Positions 35,331 through 45,126 are shown, counted from the first letter of the stretch. The stretch is DNA of 64,000 nt from an uncultured Psychroserpens sp. (GCF_947500255.1 NZ_CANMRL010000001.1:558001-622000), one strand, 5' to 3'. Numbers and translations are program-made. Notes: generated by a model not told the origin, from the letters alone.

Positions 35331-35855
35331 TTAGCTTCTAGGTGGGAAAATACCTTCTAAAGCGATTATATAGTTTACCCCTAAATATGGTTGCATATTA
35401 TCGTGAGCCTGGTTACCACCAGTATTATTTGTTTGAACGGCATCTCCTGCCATTTTTACATTTTTGGCTGACGCATATGATCCTCCCTCTGCTGGGTAAG
35501 CATTTGTTGGATCAGTTGTTCCTTGTCCACGTCCTACCGGATTTGTAGCTTCAATTGTTCCTGTATGGCTATGCGCAGGGATTTGAGTCACGTTTAATGT
35601 CACTCTATTCTCTCCTCCTTTTTGACCAAGTGATACAGGGTCAATTCCTGGTCCATTACCTGCATGTAATGCTGCTCTACCTCTTAAATCTGGTAAAGCA
35701 AAAGTCGTTCTTCCGTCACCTCCATAAGTGGTTCCTAAAATTGAAAATAATGCAGTGTGACTTGCAATCGGTAATAATTGTCCGTCGCAAAGCGCCCAAT
35801 TTCTTGGGGCGAAGTTTCCTCCAAACATCATAATTTGTCCAATGTACTGTTCCAT
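35331..35855 (-). CDS. Phage-tail-collar/microcystin-dependent-type protein
   Basis: 174 residues. N-terminus I-G-Q-I-M-M-F-G-G-N-F-A-P-R-N-W-A-L-C-D-G-Q, then Y-G-G-D-G-R-T-T-F-A-L-P-D-L-R-G-R: a tail-collar domain. The end, N-M-Q-P-Y-L-G-V-N-Y-I-I-A, is the usual trimer-strand close. No other phage genes are near. Such stand-alone proteins are common in Bacteroidota, often as pairs; function unknown. Confidence 0.92.
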   Translation of the reverse strand: MEQYIGQIMMFGGNFAPRNWALCDGQLLPIASHTALFSILGTTYGGDGRTTFALPDLRGRAALHAGNGPGIDPVSLGQKGGENRVTLNVTQIPAHSHTGTIEATNPVGRGQGTTDPTNAYPAEGGSYASAKNVKMAGDAVQTNNTGGNQAHDNMQPYLGVNYIIALEGIFPPRS

Positions 35856-36037
35856 AATAGTCTAATTTTTTATATTGATTAATAGACTACAAATGTGGCA
35901 GTAAACCACTTATTTTTTAAGCGCAAAATCACTATAAGTTAAAAACACGTAGAAATACCTGTTTTTTAAAATAGGCTTCAATTTTAATTTCTAATTGAGT
36001 AGCTTTAAGGCATATTAATCAACAAAAACTAAATATT

Positions 36038-36448
36038 ATGAGTGCATCAAAACCCTTAACAAGAACCCTCCAAGAAGGTAAAGATTGGACAGAAAACTGG
36101 CAAAGCAAACACAAAACACTGTCTAAAGCTTTTAGAATTCCAGTCGAAGACCTAGTCGCCTGTTTTAATGAAATGAGCCTAGATTTTACCATAGATGCCA
36201 GCACTAAAAAACTACAAGTAGTACCTGGAACCTATGACTTCTCTTTAAGAGGTTATTTAGGAATTGATTATGCAGGAGAAGAAAAACTATTAATAGTTGG
36301 TACCGAAACAACAGACGGAAAACTATATAAAGATATCACTACTGTTGATGGCGGCCAATCTGCTATTTATGATTTTACAACACCGTGTCCAAATGACTGT
36401 GATACAGGTAGTTTACTTTATCACAAAATAACCTCAGAAGCCTATTAA
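36038..36448 (+). CDS. Hypothetical protein, first gene of coupled operon
   Basis: 136 residues, no signal peptide. Helical N-terminal half (L-Q-E-G-K-D-W-T-E-N-W near 12-22), beta-rich C-terminal half (S-L-R-G-Y-L-G-I-D-Y, then I-Y-D-F-T-T-P-C-P-N-D-C-D). The C-x3-C near the end may bind metal. I recall similar flavobacterial proteins of unknown role. Its TAA overlaps the next ATG by one base. Divergent from the tail-collar gene. Confidence 0.75.
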   Translation: MSASKPLTRTLQEGKDWTENWQSKHKTLSKAFRIPVEDLVACFNEMSLDFTIDASTKKLQVVPGTYDFSLRGYLGIDYAGEEKLLIVGTETTDGKLYKDITTVDGGQSAIYDFTTPCPNDCDTGSLLYHKITSEAY

Positions 36449-37095
36449 TGAAATTAATAAATGCCCTTTTTGAATACACAGGAATTATATTAATTTTTAT
36501 AAATGCTTTATTATACCTTATAGGCTACAAACGTTACAAGAACGTTGTAGCCTATAAGTATTTTAGTTGGTACCTTGTAGTTTCAGCTACTATAGCAATT
36601 ACTGCATTTATTCTGGCTAGTTATAAAATTCCAAACTTGTATTTATCTCATTTTTATTTTATTACTCAATTTATCTTCCTCTCTCTTTTTTATAGAGCGT
36701 TATTTAAGAGTAAACAGAAAAAATATGTCATTTATACAATCGTATTAGTGTTAGCAATACTAAGTGTTCAATATGCATTTAAACCAAGTTTATTTACCCA
36801 ATTTAATTCTCTTGAGATCTTTGTTACCTCACTACCGCTAGTAATTTATTCAATAGTACACTTGTATAATTCTTTAAGTCATATTTATAAATATATTTTA
36901 ATAAATGCTGGTGTCCTTGTATATATTACTTCAAGTACTCTTATCTTTATTCTAGGAAATTATTTATCTGATCTAGATTTTAATAGTGAAATAAGAAATA
37001 TATATCTTATAAATAAAATTCTATATGTTGTCTATTTAACTTTAATTTTGATACAATGGAAAACGAATTTTCTGCCAGTCAAGAGCAAATCATAG
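36448..37095 (+). CDS. Seven-helix membrane protein
   Basis: 215 residues with about seven hydrophobic helices and short loops, basic at the cytosolic ends. No family is recognised. It lies between the 136-residue protein and a histidine kinase, overlapping the kinase start by 40 bases, so it may act as membrane sensor or partner for the kinase. Confidence 0.8.
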   Translation: MKLINALFEYTGIILIFINALLYLIGYKRYKNVVAYKYFSWYLVVSATIAITAFILASYKIPNLYLSHFYFITQFIFLSLFYRALFKSKQKKYVIYTIVLVLAILSVQYAFKPSLFTQFNSLEIFVTSLPLVIYSIVHLYNSLSHIYKYILINAGVLVYITSSTLIFILGNYLSDLDFNSEIRNIYLINKILYVVYLTLILIQWKTNFLPVKSKS

Positions 37096-37862
37096 GTGCA
37101 CTTGTTTATAGTATCATTTTTTTGGTTCTAGTCACACTAGGACTTATCCTGTTTTTTTATTATTCCCGTAAAAAAATTATTGAAAAAGAGGTTGAAAAAG
37201 TTAATATCAAACTTGATCATCAGAAAAAAATATTACAAACGACTATAAAAGTTCAAGAAGAAGAACGCAACCGTATTGCTCAAGACTTACACGATGCTAT
37301 TAGTTCAAAATTAAACGTGGTGAGCCTAACGACCAACGTATTAATTGAAGACGACACCATAAATGATGAACACAAAGATGCCCTAAATCATATTCTTGAT
37401 ATCACAACTCGAACCTTGGAAAGTTCAAGGAAAATTGCCCACGAATTAATGCCTCCAATCTTGGATAAGTTTGGTTTAAAAGTGGCTTTGGAAGAACTAT
37501 TTGAAGAGTTTACATCAAACACCTCAATTAAAATAAACCATCATATTGAAACACTTGAACAGCTTGATAAAAATAGTGAACTTCACGTGTTCAGGATTGC
37601 TCAGGAATTGATCAATAATGCACTAAGGCATGGAAAAGCAGATCTGCTTCAAATGAAGCTTATAAAAGAAAAGCAAGGCTTTGAATTGGTTTTCAAAGAT
37701 AATGGCATCGGTTTCGATGTTAATGAACATAAAAAGAAATCCGGAATTGGATTACAAAATATAAAGAGTAGAGTTGCAATCTTAAATGGGCAACTTTTTG
37801 TTGAGAGCTCGAAAAAAACAGGAAGTATATTCACAATTAATTGTCACTCTTATGGATACTAA
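37056..37862 (+). CDS. NarX/DesK-type sensor histidine kinase
   Basis: 268 residues. One membrane helix (about 13-34), a coiled-coil linker, HisKA_3 box E-E-E-R-N-R-I-A-Q-D-L-H-D-A (phospho-His about 80), then HATPase features N-N-A-L-R-H-G, D-N-G-I-G-F and S-G-I-G-L-Q-N-I. With only a short N-terminal anchor it lacks a sensor domain of its own. Its last 11 bases overlap the response regulator. Confidence 0.92.
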   Translation: MENEFSASQEQIIGALVYSIIFLVLVTLGLILFFYYSRKKIIEKEVEKVNIKLDHQKKILQTTIKVQEEERNRIAQDLHDAISSKLNVVSLTTNVLIEDDTINDEHKDALNHILDITTRTLESSRKIAHELMPPILDKFGLKVALEELFEEFTSNTSIKINHHIETLEQLDKNSELHVFRIAQELINNALRHGKADLLQMKLIKEKQGFELVFKDNGIGFDVNEHKKKSGIGLQNIKSRVAILNGQLFVESSKKTGSIFTINCHSYGY

Positions 37863-38529
37863 AATCACAATCGCTGTAGCAGACGATGAGCTCTTATTTA
37901 GACAAGGGCTGATCTCAATTTTAAGTAAAGAAAAAAACTTAGACATCTTATTTGATGCTGAGGATGGGAATCATCTTATGGAGCAACTACGTTCTGCAGA
38001 ACAATTACCTGAAATTGTCATCACAGATTTAAAAATGCCTGGTCTTAATGGGGTTGAAACTACCAAACTTATACGAAAAGAGTTTCCAGATATCAAGATC
38101 ATAGCGCTTACAAGTTACTTTAGCAAACCATTTATTATTAATATGATCTCTATTGGAGCTGTGGCATATTTAGCAAAAAATAGCACACCAAAATTAATGC
38201 TCACAACTATTAAAGAGGTAGCAGATAAAGGGTTTTATTATGACGAGCAAGTGATGAAATTTATCCATGAAGGCCTATTAAACAATAATGATCAAGTTAA
38301 AAAATCTAACTTCGATACAACGTATTTCACGAAGCGGGAAAAAGAAGTACTGGATCTTATCTGTAAGCAATATACAACCAACGAAATTGCCGAAAAACTT
38401 TTTATTAGTCCAAGAACCGTTGATGGACATCGTAATAATCTCTTGTTAAAAACTGAAGCTAAAAACCTCGCTGGTCTAGTGGTGTATGCCATTCAAAACA
38501 AGTTGGTCAATCTAGAGGAACAGTTTTAA
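37852..38529 (+). CDS. NarL/LuxR-type response regulator
   Basis: 225 residues from ATG 37852. Receiver: A-D-D-E (about 10-13), phospho-Asp in I-T-D-L-K-M-P-G (about 59). The C-terminal LuxR helix-turn-helix: T-K-R-E-K-E-V-L-D-L-I, T-T-N-E-I-A-E-K-L-F-I-S-P-R-T-V-D-G-H. Partner of the kinase just upstream. Last of four coupled genes. Confidence 0.93.
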   Translation: MDTKITIAVADDELLFRQGLISILSKEKNLDILFDAEDGNHLMEQLRSAEQLPEIVITDLKMPGLNGVETTKLIRKEFPDIKIIALTSYFSKPFIINMISIGAVAYLAKNSTPKLMLTTIKEVADKGFYYDEQVMKFIHEGLLNNNDQVKKSNFDTTYFTKREKEVLDLICKQYTTNEIAEKLFISPRTVDGHRNNLLLKTEAKNLAGLVVYAIQNKLVNLEEQF

Positions 38530-38539
38530 TTGTAATAAA

Positions 38540-38565
38540 AAAAGCATCCTTTTCAGAATGCTTTT
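38540..38565. terminator. Intrinsic terminator after the response regulator
   Basis: AAAAGCAT (38540-38547) pairs with ATGCTTTT (38558-38565) around a 10-base loop. It can also serve the convergent Bax-inhibitor gene. Confidence 0.7.
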
Positions 38566-38585
38566 GTATATGTTCTTCGGAAGAA

Positions 38586-39311
38586 TTAATCTCTAGACAT
38601 GAAAATTTGTAATACATACCAAAAAAGCAACATCAACGATGCAAATAATCCTAAAGCTGCAGGTATATAGTCTTCAGTAGAGTATTTATGTACCATATTG
38701 GACGTTTGATATAAGATAGAACCACCTGCTAAAAGGCACATTGCAACAGAAAACCACAGACCAAGATTAAATCCAAAAAGCGTTCCAGCTACAATTAATC
38801 CCATAGCGATAAAGAAACCAATCATTATTCCTGTTCTTAAAAAAGAAAAATCTTTCTTGGTTATAAATACCACTGCCGATAATCCAGTAAATAAAGAAAG
38901 GGTTACAATAACTGCTTGATATAAAATATCACCACCATCATTCAAAAACGCAGTGGCTATATAGAGAAGTGGTACGAAAATAAAAGCTTCGGCTAAGATA
39001 TACAGTCCATAAGCCAAGTATTGCTTATTCTTATCTGGCGTTTTCAAAGCCATTCCTTCGGCGTAATTGGTAATAAACATAAAACCACCAAGCATAATAA
39101 GCCATCGCCATCCTTGCGTCATTGATAATGCAAAATTAACAATAGTATCACTCTGTAAAAGCATCCATTCAAACAAAATAAACACGAGTACACCTCCAGC
39201 AACATGAGCATACGTCTTTTTATAGAATGCTACGCGATCAGTAGCAGACAAAGCACTAATCATCAATTTGTCATTAGTGTTTTCAATGGGGTTTTGATTG
39301 AAATTTTCCAT
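38586..39311 (-). CDS. Bax inhibitor-1/YccA-family membrane protein
   Basis: 241 residues from ATG 39311, with about seven membrane helices after a polar N-terminus of 25 residues. It shows the family's F-Y-K-K-T-Y-A-H-V-A-G-G near the first helix. Members are inner-membrane proteins linked to calcium leak or FtsH modulation. It has its own region; the upstream peptidase ends in a terminator. Confidence 0.9.
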   Translation of the reverse strand: MENFNQNPIENTNDKLMISALSATDRVAFYKKTYAHVAGGVLVFILFEWMLLQSDTIVNFALSMTQGWRWLIMLGGFMFITNYAEGMALKTPDKNKQYLAYGLYILAEAFIFVPLLYIATAFLNDGGDILYQAVIVTLSLFTGLSAVVFITKKDFSFLRTGIMIGFFIAMGLIVAGTLFGFNLGLWFSVAMCLLAGGSILYQTSNMVHKYSTEDYIPAALGLFASLMLLFWYVLQIFMSRD

Positions 39312-39354
39312 AAGCACATTTAATTTTAGTTATATCTAAAGTAATAAAACAAAA

Positions 39355-39384
39355 CCGAATCACGTGTAAAAAAACGTAATTCGG
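39355..39384 (-). terminator. Intrinsic terminator after the zinc peptidase gene
   Basis: On the minus strand CCGAATTACG pairs with CGTGATTCGG (one mismatch), followed by TTTTGTTTT. It separates the peptidase from the Bax-inhibitor gene. Confidence 0.8.
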
Positions 39385-39407
39385 CTAAAATCTTATATGT
39401 ATTTTCT

Positions 39408-40112
39408 TTAGTCGCTTCCGCCAAATACTTGAAGTGCCCAATATAAAAGTGACGCCAGTGCACCTACAGCTGCAACCAGATACGTTCTTGCTGCCCATTT
39501 CAAAGCATCTTCAGAACCTTTATACTCGTCGGGAGTCACAACATTTTTGTTCTTTAACCAAGCTAATGCTCTGTTACTTGCATCATATTCTACAGGTAAT
39601 GTAATAAAGCTAAATAAAGTAGCAAATCCCATAAACACAAGTCCTGCAACTGACACCCAATAGCCTAGACCAACACCTGCAGCAGCACCTAGAATCAAGC
39701 CTCCAATCACCAACCAATGTGACATTCCTGAGGTAACACTAACAATTGGTACTAGTGCCGAACGCATTCCTAAAGCACTATACGCTTGAGCATGTTGAAC
39801 AGCATGGCCTACCTCATGGGCAGCAACAGCCGCAGCTGCTGCATTACGCTGATTGTAAACCGCTTCACTTAAATTGACTGTTTTATTTTTTGGATTGTAA
39901 TGATCTGTTAGCTGACCAGCCACAGAAATAACCTCAACATCCATAATACCATTATCTGCAAGCATTTTTTCAGCAATTTCTCGTCCACTCATTCCATTGC
40001 GTAACTGTACTCTAGAGTACTTTGCGAATTTTTGTTTTAATTGATTACTTACCAACCAACTTACCAATGCTATGGCACCAATTAGTATGTAATATCCCAT
40101 CATTCCATTCAT
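39408..40112 (-). CDS. Membrane zinc metallopeptidase (YugP-like)
   Basis: 234 residues. H-E-V-G-H (99-103) is the zinc/catalytic site. Membrane helices at about 5-22, 120-165 and 205-225. The N-G-M-S-G-R-E-I-A-E-K-M segment (39-50) is typical of Zn_peptidase_2. Substrates are unknown; the enzyme is anchored in the inner membrane. Confidence 0.9.
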   Translation of the reverse strand: MNGMMGYYILIGAIALVSWLVSNQLKQKFAKYSRVQLRNGMSGREIAEKMLADNGIMDVEVISVAGQLTDHYNPKNKTVNLSEAVYNQRNAAAAAVAAHEVGHAVQHAQAYSALGMRSALVPIVSVTSGMSHWLVIGGLILGAAAGVGLGYWVSVAGLVFMGFATLFSFITLPVEYDASNRALAWLKNKNVVTPDEYKGSEDALKWAARTYLVAAVGALASLLYWALQVFGGSD

Positions 40113-40188
40113 AATTTTTAAGAATTAAATTGTTATTAATTTATTTACAAAAAGTAAGCCAATGGTATAGTTAGAGAAATTTTGTCAG

Positions 40189-40704
40189 TTATTGTTTTGT
40201 TAAAATCGCCTTTTGTATGACAGTCACAGGATAATTGGTCACCTGAGGTGTGTCTTCATTGCCTTCAATGTTGGTCTTGTCATTCATATTAGAGAACACA
40301 ATTTTAAACTCCATCTTATCATCATAAAACGTTTCTGTGGTAGTCAATAGACTATTTTGAACTTCAAAAACACTATATAATGTGTTATCAATATAGTTAG
40401 CGGACAATATGATACCATTATTTTCATCGATAAGAAACTCGCCTTTAGATTTATTCTTCACTCTTAATATATAATCCTTTTCAACTGGCTTGTCATTAAC
40501 TAAATACACTAGTTTATAAGTGAAGACATCAAGAGAATCGGTGTCTTTAAAATGAAATTCCATAGGTATAGTCTGTTTCCCTTGTGGATTGGTAATTACC
40601 AAATCTCCTTGATATACACCTAAGTAGTCATTTGGAAACACTTTATCTTGAGCAAATGTTGACGTTCCAACTAACAGAATAACAAAAAATATAAGACCTC
40701 TCAT
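40189..40704 (-). CDS. Hypothetical exported protein
   Basis: 171 residues from ATG 40704. Signal peptide (1-18, T-S-T-F-A-Q). The mature part is a beta-rich single domain with Y-L-G-V-Y-Q-G-D-L near the start, like bacteroidete periplasmic lipocalin-like proteins. Not assigned. It lies 42 bases after a small membrane protein gene. Confidence 0.75.
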   Translation of the reverse strand: MRGLIFFVILLVGTSTFAQDKVFPNDYLGVYQGDLVITNPQGKQTIPMEFHFKDTDSLDVFTYKLVYLVNDKPVEKDYILRVKNKSKGEFLIDENNGIILSANYIDNTLYSVFEVQNSLLTTTETFYDDKMEFKIVFSNMNDKTNIEGNEDTPQVTNYPVTVIQKAILTKQ

Positions 40705-40745
40705 GCTATATGTTTTAGTAAAAATAATGAAAGTTCTTAAGCTTA

Positions 40746-41108
40746 TCAATCTTCTGAAGATACAACTGCGACTTCAAAAGCTAGATTGCTTTCAAAAAAA
40801 ACAACGAGTTGCCGTTCACCAGATTTAAAGAAACTTGGGGCTTTTCCAATATCATAAGACACGTGATCCACTTCAATAAGGTTGTCTGCATCTGGGCTAC
40901 CTAAAATAAAAATAACTTCTTCTTTAGTCTTTCCAATAAGTGTATCACTACTTACAATATGGTCTGCCATTTTATAACGCGTTCGCGGATTAGTAATCCA
41001 TTCGTCTCTATCAAATCGTTCTTCAAAAAGCCAGATAAGAGAAAAGCCGATAACAATGGCTGCAAAAAAGAACAGCACAACCTTATCGTATTTCTTAATC
41101 CTAAACAT
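40746..41108 (-). CDS. Small membrane-anchored protein, BamE/SmpA-like fold
   Basis: 120 residues. One N-terminal helix (about 10-28). The rest contains I-G-K-T-K-E-E-V-I-F-I-L-G-S-P-D and L-V-V-F-F-E-S-N-L, the helix-strand pattern of SmpA/OmlA (BamE)-type domains. A role in the envelope is likely; BamE identity is not claimed. It lies 8 bases after leuS and is probably co-transcribed with it. Confidence 0.75.
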   Translation of the reverse strand: MFRIKKYDKVVLFFFAAIVIGFSLIWLFEERFDRDEWITNPRTRYKMADHIVSSDTLIGKTKEEVIFILGSPDADNLIEVDHVSYDIGKAPSFFKSGERQLVVFFESNLAFEVAVVSSED

Positions 41109-41116
41109 CTTAATTT

Positions 41117-44100
41117 CTATCCTACTATATTAACAATTTTTCCAGGAACCACAATCACCTTTTTAGGTTCACGCCCTTGTAATTGTGCAATCGTTTTTTC
41201 ATGAGCCATCACCGTTTTTTCGATATCGTCCTTACTCATATCTAAAGGTAATTCTAAAGTAAAACGCATTTTACCGTTAAAAGAGATTGGATAGTTCTTA
41301 TTGCTTTCTACCAAGTGTTTCTCTTCAAACTTCGGAAATGGAGCCGTTGAGATTGATTGATCATTCCCTAATTTATGCCATAGCTCTTCAGCAATATGAG
41401 GTGCATACGGGGAAATTAATACCAATAATGGTTCAAGAATAGCCTTACTTGTACATTTTTGTTGTGTCAATTCATTGGAAGCGATCATAAAGGTCGACAC
41501 AGACGTATTGAACGAGAAATTCTCGATGTCTTCTTCTACTTTCTTAATCGTTTTATGAAGTGTTTTCAAGTTATCTTTTGAAGGCTCAGCATCGCTAACC
41601 TTTACGCTATTGTCATCAACATACAATTTCCATAGTTTTTTCAAAAACCCATGAACACCAGTAATACCAGCTGTATTCCAAGGTTTAGCTTGCTCTAAAG
41701 GCCCCAAAAACATTTCGTAAAGACGCAAACTATCTGCGCCATATTGTTCGCAAATGTTATCTGGATTGACCACGTTGTATTTAGACTTGGACATTTTTTC
41801 GACGTCGCGACCGACTTTGTAAGTGCTATTTTCAAAAAGCATCGCATTATTATATTCTTCTCTCCAATTTTTAAATGTCTCAAAATCTAATTCATCCGAA
41901 GCATTTACAAATGATACATCGGCATGAATAGTCATCGGTGTATAGTTGAAAATATTCTTTATTGAAGCATTTTTATCAAACATACATGGAGGAGTCGAGT
42001 TTGGAAATTTATCAACTATCCAATCTTCAATTTCATCAATATCTATTTGATCCGTATCTATTTCATCAAATTTATCTTTAGAAATTACTAACAAGAAAGG
42101 TCTATTAACATCATCTGCTATTTTATTATCTCCAGAATTTAAATCTTCTTCAGAATTATGATTTGAAAAAGAAACCCAAAGACCATAAACAAAAGCACTC
42201 GTCCCCAAGATCATCCCTTGGTTAATCAACTTTTTAAATGGCTCGTCTACACCAACAAAACCTCTGTCATGCATAAACTTCACCCAAAAACGCGAGTACA
42301 ATAAATGTCCTGTCGCATGCTCGCTTCCTCCAATATAGAGATCGACATTTTCCCAGTATTTTAATGCCTTTTCCGTAGCAAACACATCAGCTCTATTCGC
42401 AGCTTCTTCCATATATCTGAAGAAATACCAAGAGCTTCCTGCCCAACCTGGCATCGTATTTAGTTCTAAAGGAAATACAGTTGTATCATTAACCTTGTCG
42501 TTACCAACAACAGCATTACTTTCAGTACACCAAGCCCAAACATCGGCACGACCTAAAGGTGGTTCACCTTCTTCAGTTGGCAAGTATTTTTCTACTTCAG
42601 GCAATACGATTGGCAAATGCTCAAGTGCAATCATTTGTGGTTTACCATTCACATAGTATACTGGGAACGGTTCGCCCCAATAACGTTGGCGCGAGAATAC
42701 AGCATCACGCAACCTATAGTTCGTTTTACCCTCACCTTGACCCAATTGCTCCAATTCGTAAATAGCACGCTTCGTCGCTTTTTTATAGTTCATCCCGTTA
42801 AGGAAATCACTATTGGCAATGACCGTATTGTCTTTATCTGAATAGGCTTCTTCGGAAATATCGACCCCTTCAAAAATATTAGGAATCGGGATATTAAAAT
42901 GCTTAGCAAAATCATAATCACGTTGATCACCACATGGTACAGACATCACTGCTCCTGTTCCGTAGCCTGCTAATACGTAATCACCAATCCAAATCGGAAT
43001 TGGTTCTTTGGTAAATGGATGCTCTGCATAAGCACCAGTAAAAACTCCAGAAATGGTTTTTACATCTGCCATACGATCGCGTTCGCTTCGTTTTGCTGTA
43101 GCTACGATGTAAGTCTCTACTTCAACCTTTTGATCTGCTGTAGTAATTTTCGACACGAGATCATGTTCTGGTGCTAAGGTCATAAACGACACACCATAAA
43201 TAGTATCAGGACGTGTTGTAAATACATCAATAACAGCATCATGACCGTTCACATTAAAAGTTACTGAAGCACCAACCGATTTCCCAATCCAATTGCGCTG
43301 ACTCTCCTTTAGCGAGTCGGTCCAATCAATCGTTTCTAATCCTTGAAGCAACCGTTCAGCATAGGCTGAAATTCTCATACTCCATTGGGTCATTTTCTTT
43401 CTAATCACAGGATGTCCTCCACGTTCAGACACACCATTTACGATCTCATCATTGGCTAAAACGGTTCCTAATGCAGGACACCAGTTCACTTCAGTTTCTG
43501 CTAAATAGGTTAGTCTGTATTTTAGCAACATATCTTGTTGTTCTTCCGAAGAAAAACCGTTCCAATCTTCAGCAGTAAACGCTGTCACATCATCATCACA
43601 TGCAGCATTTATTCTCGTATTTCCTTCGGCTTCAAAAACAGAGATTAATTCGGCAATTGGTCTAGCCATATTTGAATCTTTACAATAGTAAGACTCAAAC
43701 AACTGAATGAAAATCCACTGCGTCCACTTATAATACTCTGGATTACTCGTACGTACTTCTCTACTCCAATCAAATGAAAATCCGATTTGATCCAGTTGAC
43801 GTCTATATGTTTTTATATTAGTTTCAGTAGTAATTGCTGGATGCTGACCCGTTTGTATAGCATACTGTTCTGCTGGTAGGCCAAAGCTATCATAACCTTG
43901 AGGATGCAATACATTAAAACCTTTATGACGCTTATAACGTGCATAAATATCACTTGCAATATAACCTAAGGGATGACCAACATGTAAACCAGCTCCACTA
44001 GGATAAGGGAACATGTCTAATACATAATATTTAGGCTTGTCACTGTTATTTTCAGCTTTGAACGTATGGTTGTCTGCCCAATATTTTTGCCATTTGGCTT

Positions 44101-44125
44101 CTATCTCGTTAAAATGATAACTCAT
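41117..44125 (-). CDS. leuS: Leucyl-tRNA synthetase
   Basis: 1002 residues. H-V-G-H (48-51) and M-S-K-S-K (KMSKS loop), with the CP1 editing domain between them. It is longer than the E. coli enzyme (860). Extra residues include a segment at about nt 41880-42200 between G-T-S-A-F-V-Y-G and H-A-D-V-S-F-V-N-A-S, low-complexity and acidic (D-T-D-Q-I-D-I-D-E-I). That region is extended in many Bacteroidota members but looks unusually divergent here. Confidence 0.96.
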   Translation of the reverse strand: MSYHFNEIEAKWQKYWADNHTFKAENNSDKPKYYVLDMFPYPSGAGLHVGHPLGYIASDIYARYKRHKGFNVLHPQGYDSFGLPAEQYAIQTGQHPAITTETNIKTYRRQLDQIGFSFDWSREVRTSNPEYYKWTQWIFIQLFESYYCKDSNMARPIAELISVFEAEGNTRINAACDDDVTAFTAEDWNGFSSEEQQDMLLKYRLTYLAETEVNWCPALGTVLANDEIVNGVSERGGHPVIRKKMTQWSMRISAYAERLLQGLETIDWTDSLKESQRNWIGKSVGASVTFNVNGHDAVIDVFTTRPDTIYGVSFMTLAPEHDLVSKITTADQKVEVETYIVATAKRSERDRMADVKTISGVFTGAYAEHPFTKEPIPIWIGDYVLAGYGTGAVMSVPCGDQRDYDFAKHFNIPIPNIFEGVDISEEAYSDKDNTVIANSDFLNGMNYKKATKRAIYELEQLGQGEGKTNYRLRDAVFSRQRYWGEPFPVYYVNGKPQMIALEHLPIVLPEVEKYLPTEEGEPPLGRADVWAWCTESNAVVGNDKVNDTTVFPLELNTMPGWAGSSWYFFRYMEEAANRADVFATEKALKYWENVDLYIGGSEHATGHLLYSRFWVKFMHDRGFVGVDEPFKKLINQGMILGTSAFVYGLWVSFSNHNSEEDLNSGDNKIADDVNRPFLLVISKDKFDEIDTDQIDIDEIEDWIVDKFPNSTPPCMFDKNASIKNIFNYTPMTIHADVSFVNASDELDFETFKNWREEYNNAMLFENSTYKVGRDVEKMSKSKYNVVNPDNICEQYGADSLRLYEMFLGPLEQAKPWNTAGITGVHGFLKKLWKLYVDDNSVKVSDAEPSKDNLKTLHKTIKKVEEDIENFSFNTSVSTFMIASNELTQQKCTSKAILEPLLVLISPYAPHIAEELWHKLGNDQSISTAPFPKFEEKHLVESNKNYPISFNGKMRFTLELPLDMSKDDIEKTVMAHEKTIAQLQGREPKKVIVVPGKIVNIVG

Positions 44126-44247
44126 GGTTTCTTTGCAAATTTAGACCGCAAATTTAAAGGTATTACAACACATTTAAAAGTTTAAGCGTTGTAAACCTTA
44201 AACAAACAAATTGTTTTTTATTTTTACATCATTAATCTGTTCTATTT

Positions 44248-45126
44248 ATGGCGTCATCTTTTGATCAATATCAAAAACGAAAATTAATTTCCTCATACTT
44301 TTCTGTAGTCATCAGTATTGCTTTAGTCTTATTTTTATTAGGATGTTTGGGCTTATTGGTGTTAAATGCAAAAAAAGTAGCCGATCATTTTAGAGAACAA
44401 GTTGTTGTGACCATTTATTTGAACGACTCTGCAAAGGATGTTGAAGTGAATCAACTTCAAAAAAGTTTAGCCATGGCAGATTATACCAAAGAAGCAAAAT
44501 ATGTCTCTAAAGAAGAAGCTGCGCAAATCGTAAAATCTGATCTCGGCGAAGATTTTACCGAATTTTTAGGAACTAATCCTTTACAAAACTCAATAGATGT
44601 ATACCTTAAAGCAGATTTTGTGACTAACGAAACTTTGGATGGTATTACCGCAGAGTTATCTAACAAAGCCTTTATTGAAGACATTAAATATGACAACAAC
44701 CTTGTTGAATTGATGAATGATAATGTCAAAAAAATTACGTTTTGGGTTCTTATCCTTAGTGCTGTCTTTACATTAATTGCTGTGTTATTAATCAACAGTT
44801 CGATACGCTTAGCCGTGTACTCTAAACGTTTTATTATAAAAACTATGCAAATGGTAGGTGCAACGAAGCGCTTTATTAGAAAACCTTTTGTTTTTAAAAG
44901 TATTCAATTAGGAGTTATTGGAGCTATTGTTGCTTTAGTAGGAATGGGAGTTGTACTCTATTATCTCAATAAAACATTCCCGGAACTAGAATTACTTCAA
45001 AAACCTGTATTAATTAGTGCTCTGTTTATTGGTATTTTCCTTTTAGGTATTTTAATTACTTGGGTAAGTACATTTATTGCGACGCAGCGTTTCTTGAATT
45101 TAAAAACCGACCAATTGTATTATTAA
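44248..45126 (+). CDS. ftsX: Cell division ABC transporter permease FtsX
   Basis: 292 residues. One N-terminal membrane helix (about 20-42), a periplasmic domain, then three C-terminal helices (about 168-190, 218-240, 258-282). With FtsE it activates cell-wall hydrolases at the division site. FtsE is not adjacent here, which is common in this family. First gene of a long run to 49425. Confidence 0.93.
   Translation: MASSFDQYQKRKLISSYFSVVISIALVLFLLGCLGLLVLNAKKVADHFREQVVVTIYLNDSAKDVEVNQLQKSLAMADYTKEAKYVSKEEAAQIVKSDLGEDFTEFLGTNPLQNSIDVYLKADFVTNETLDGITAELSNKAFIEDIKYDNNLVELMNDNVKKITFWVLILSAVFTLIAVLLINSSIRLAVYSKRFIIKTMQMVGATKRFIRKPFVFKSIQLGVIGAIVALVGMGVVLYYLNKTFPELELLQKPVLISALFIGIFLLGILITWVSTFIATQRFLNLKTDQLYY

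Noticed and set aside
35331-35855. Prophage or tailocin remnant
   Set aside because: Only a single tail-collar-type gene is present. No portal, terminase, sheath, baseplate, lysis or integrase genes are within the window, and such stand-alone genes are common in Bacteroidota.
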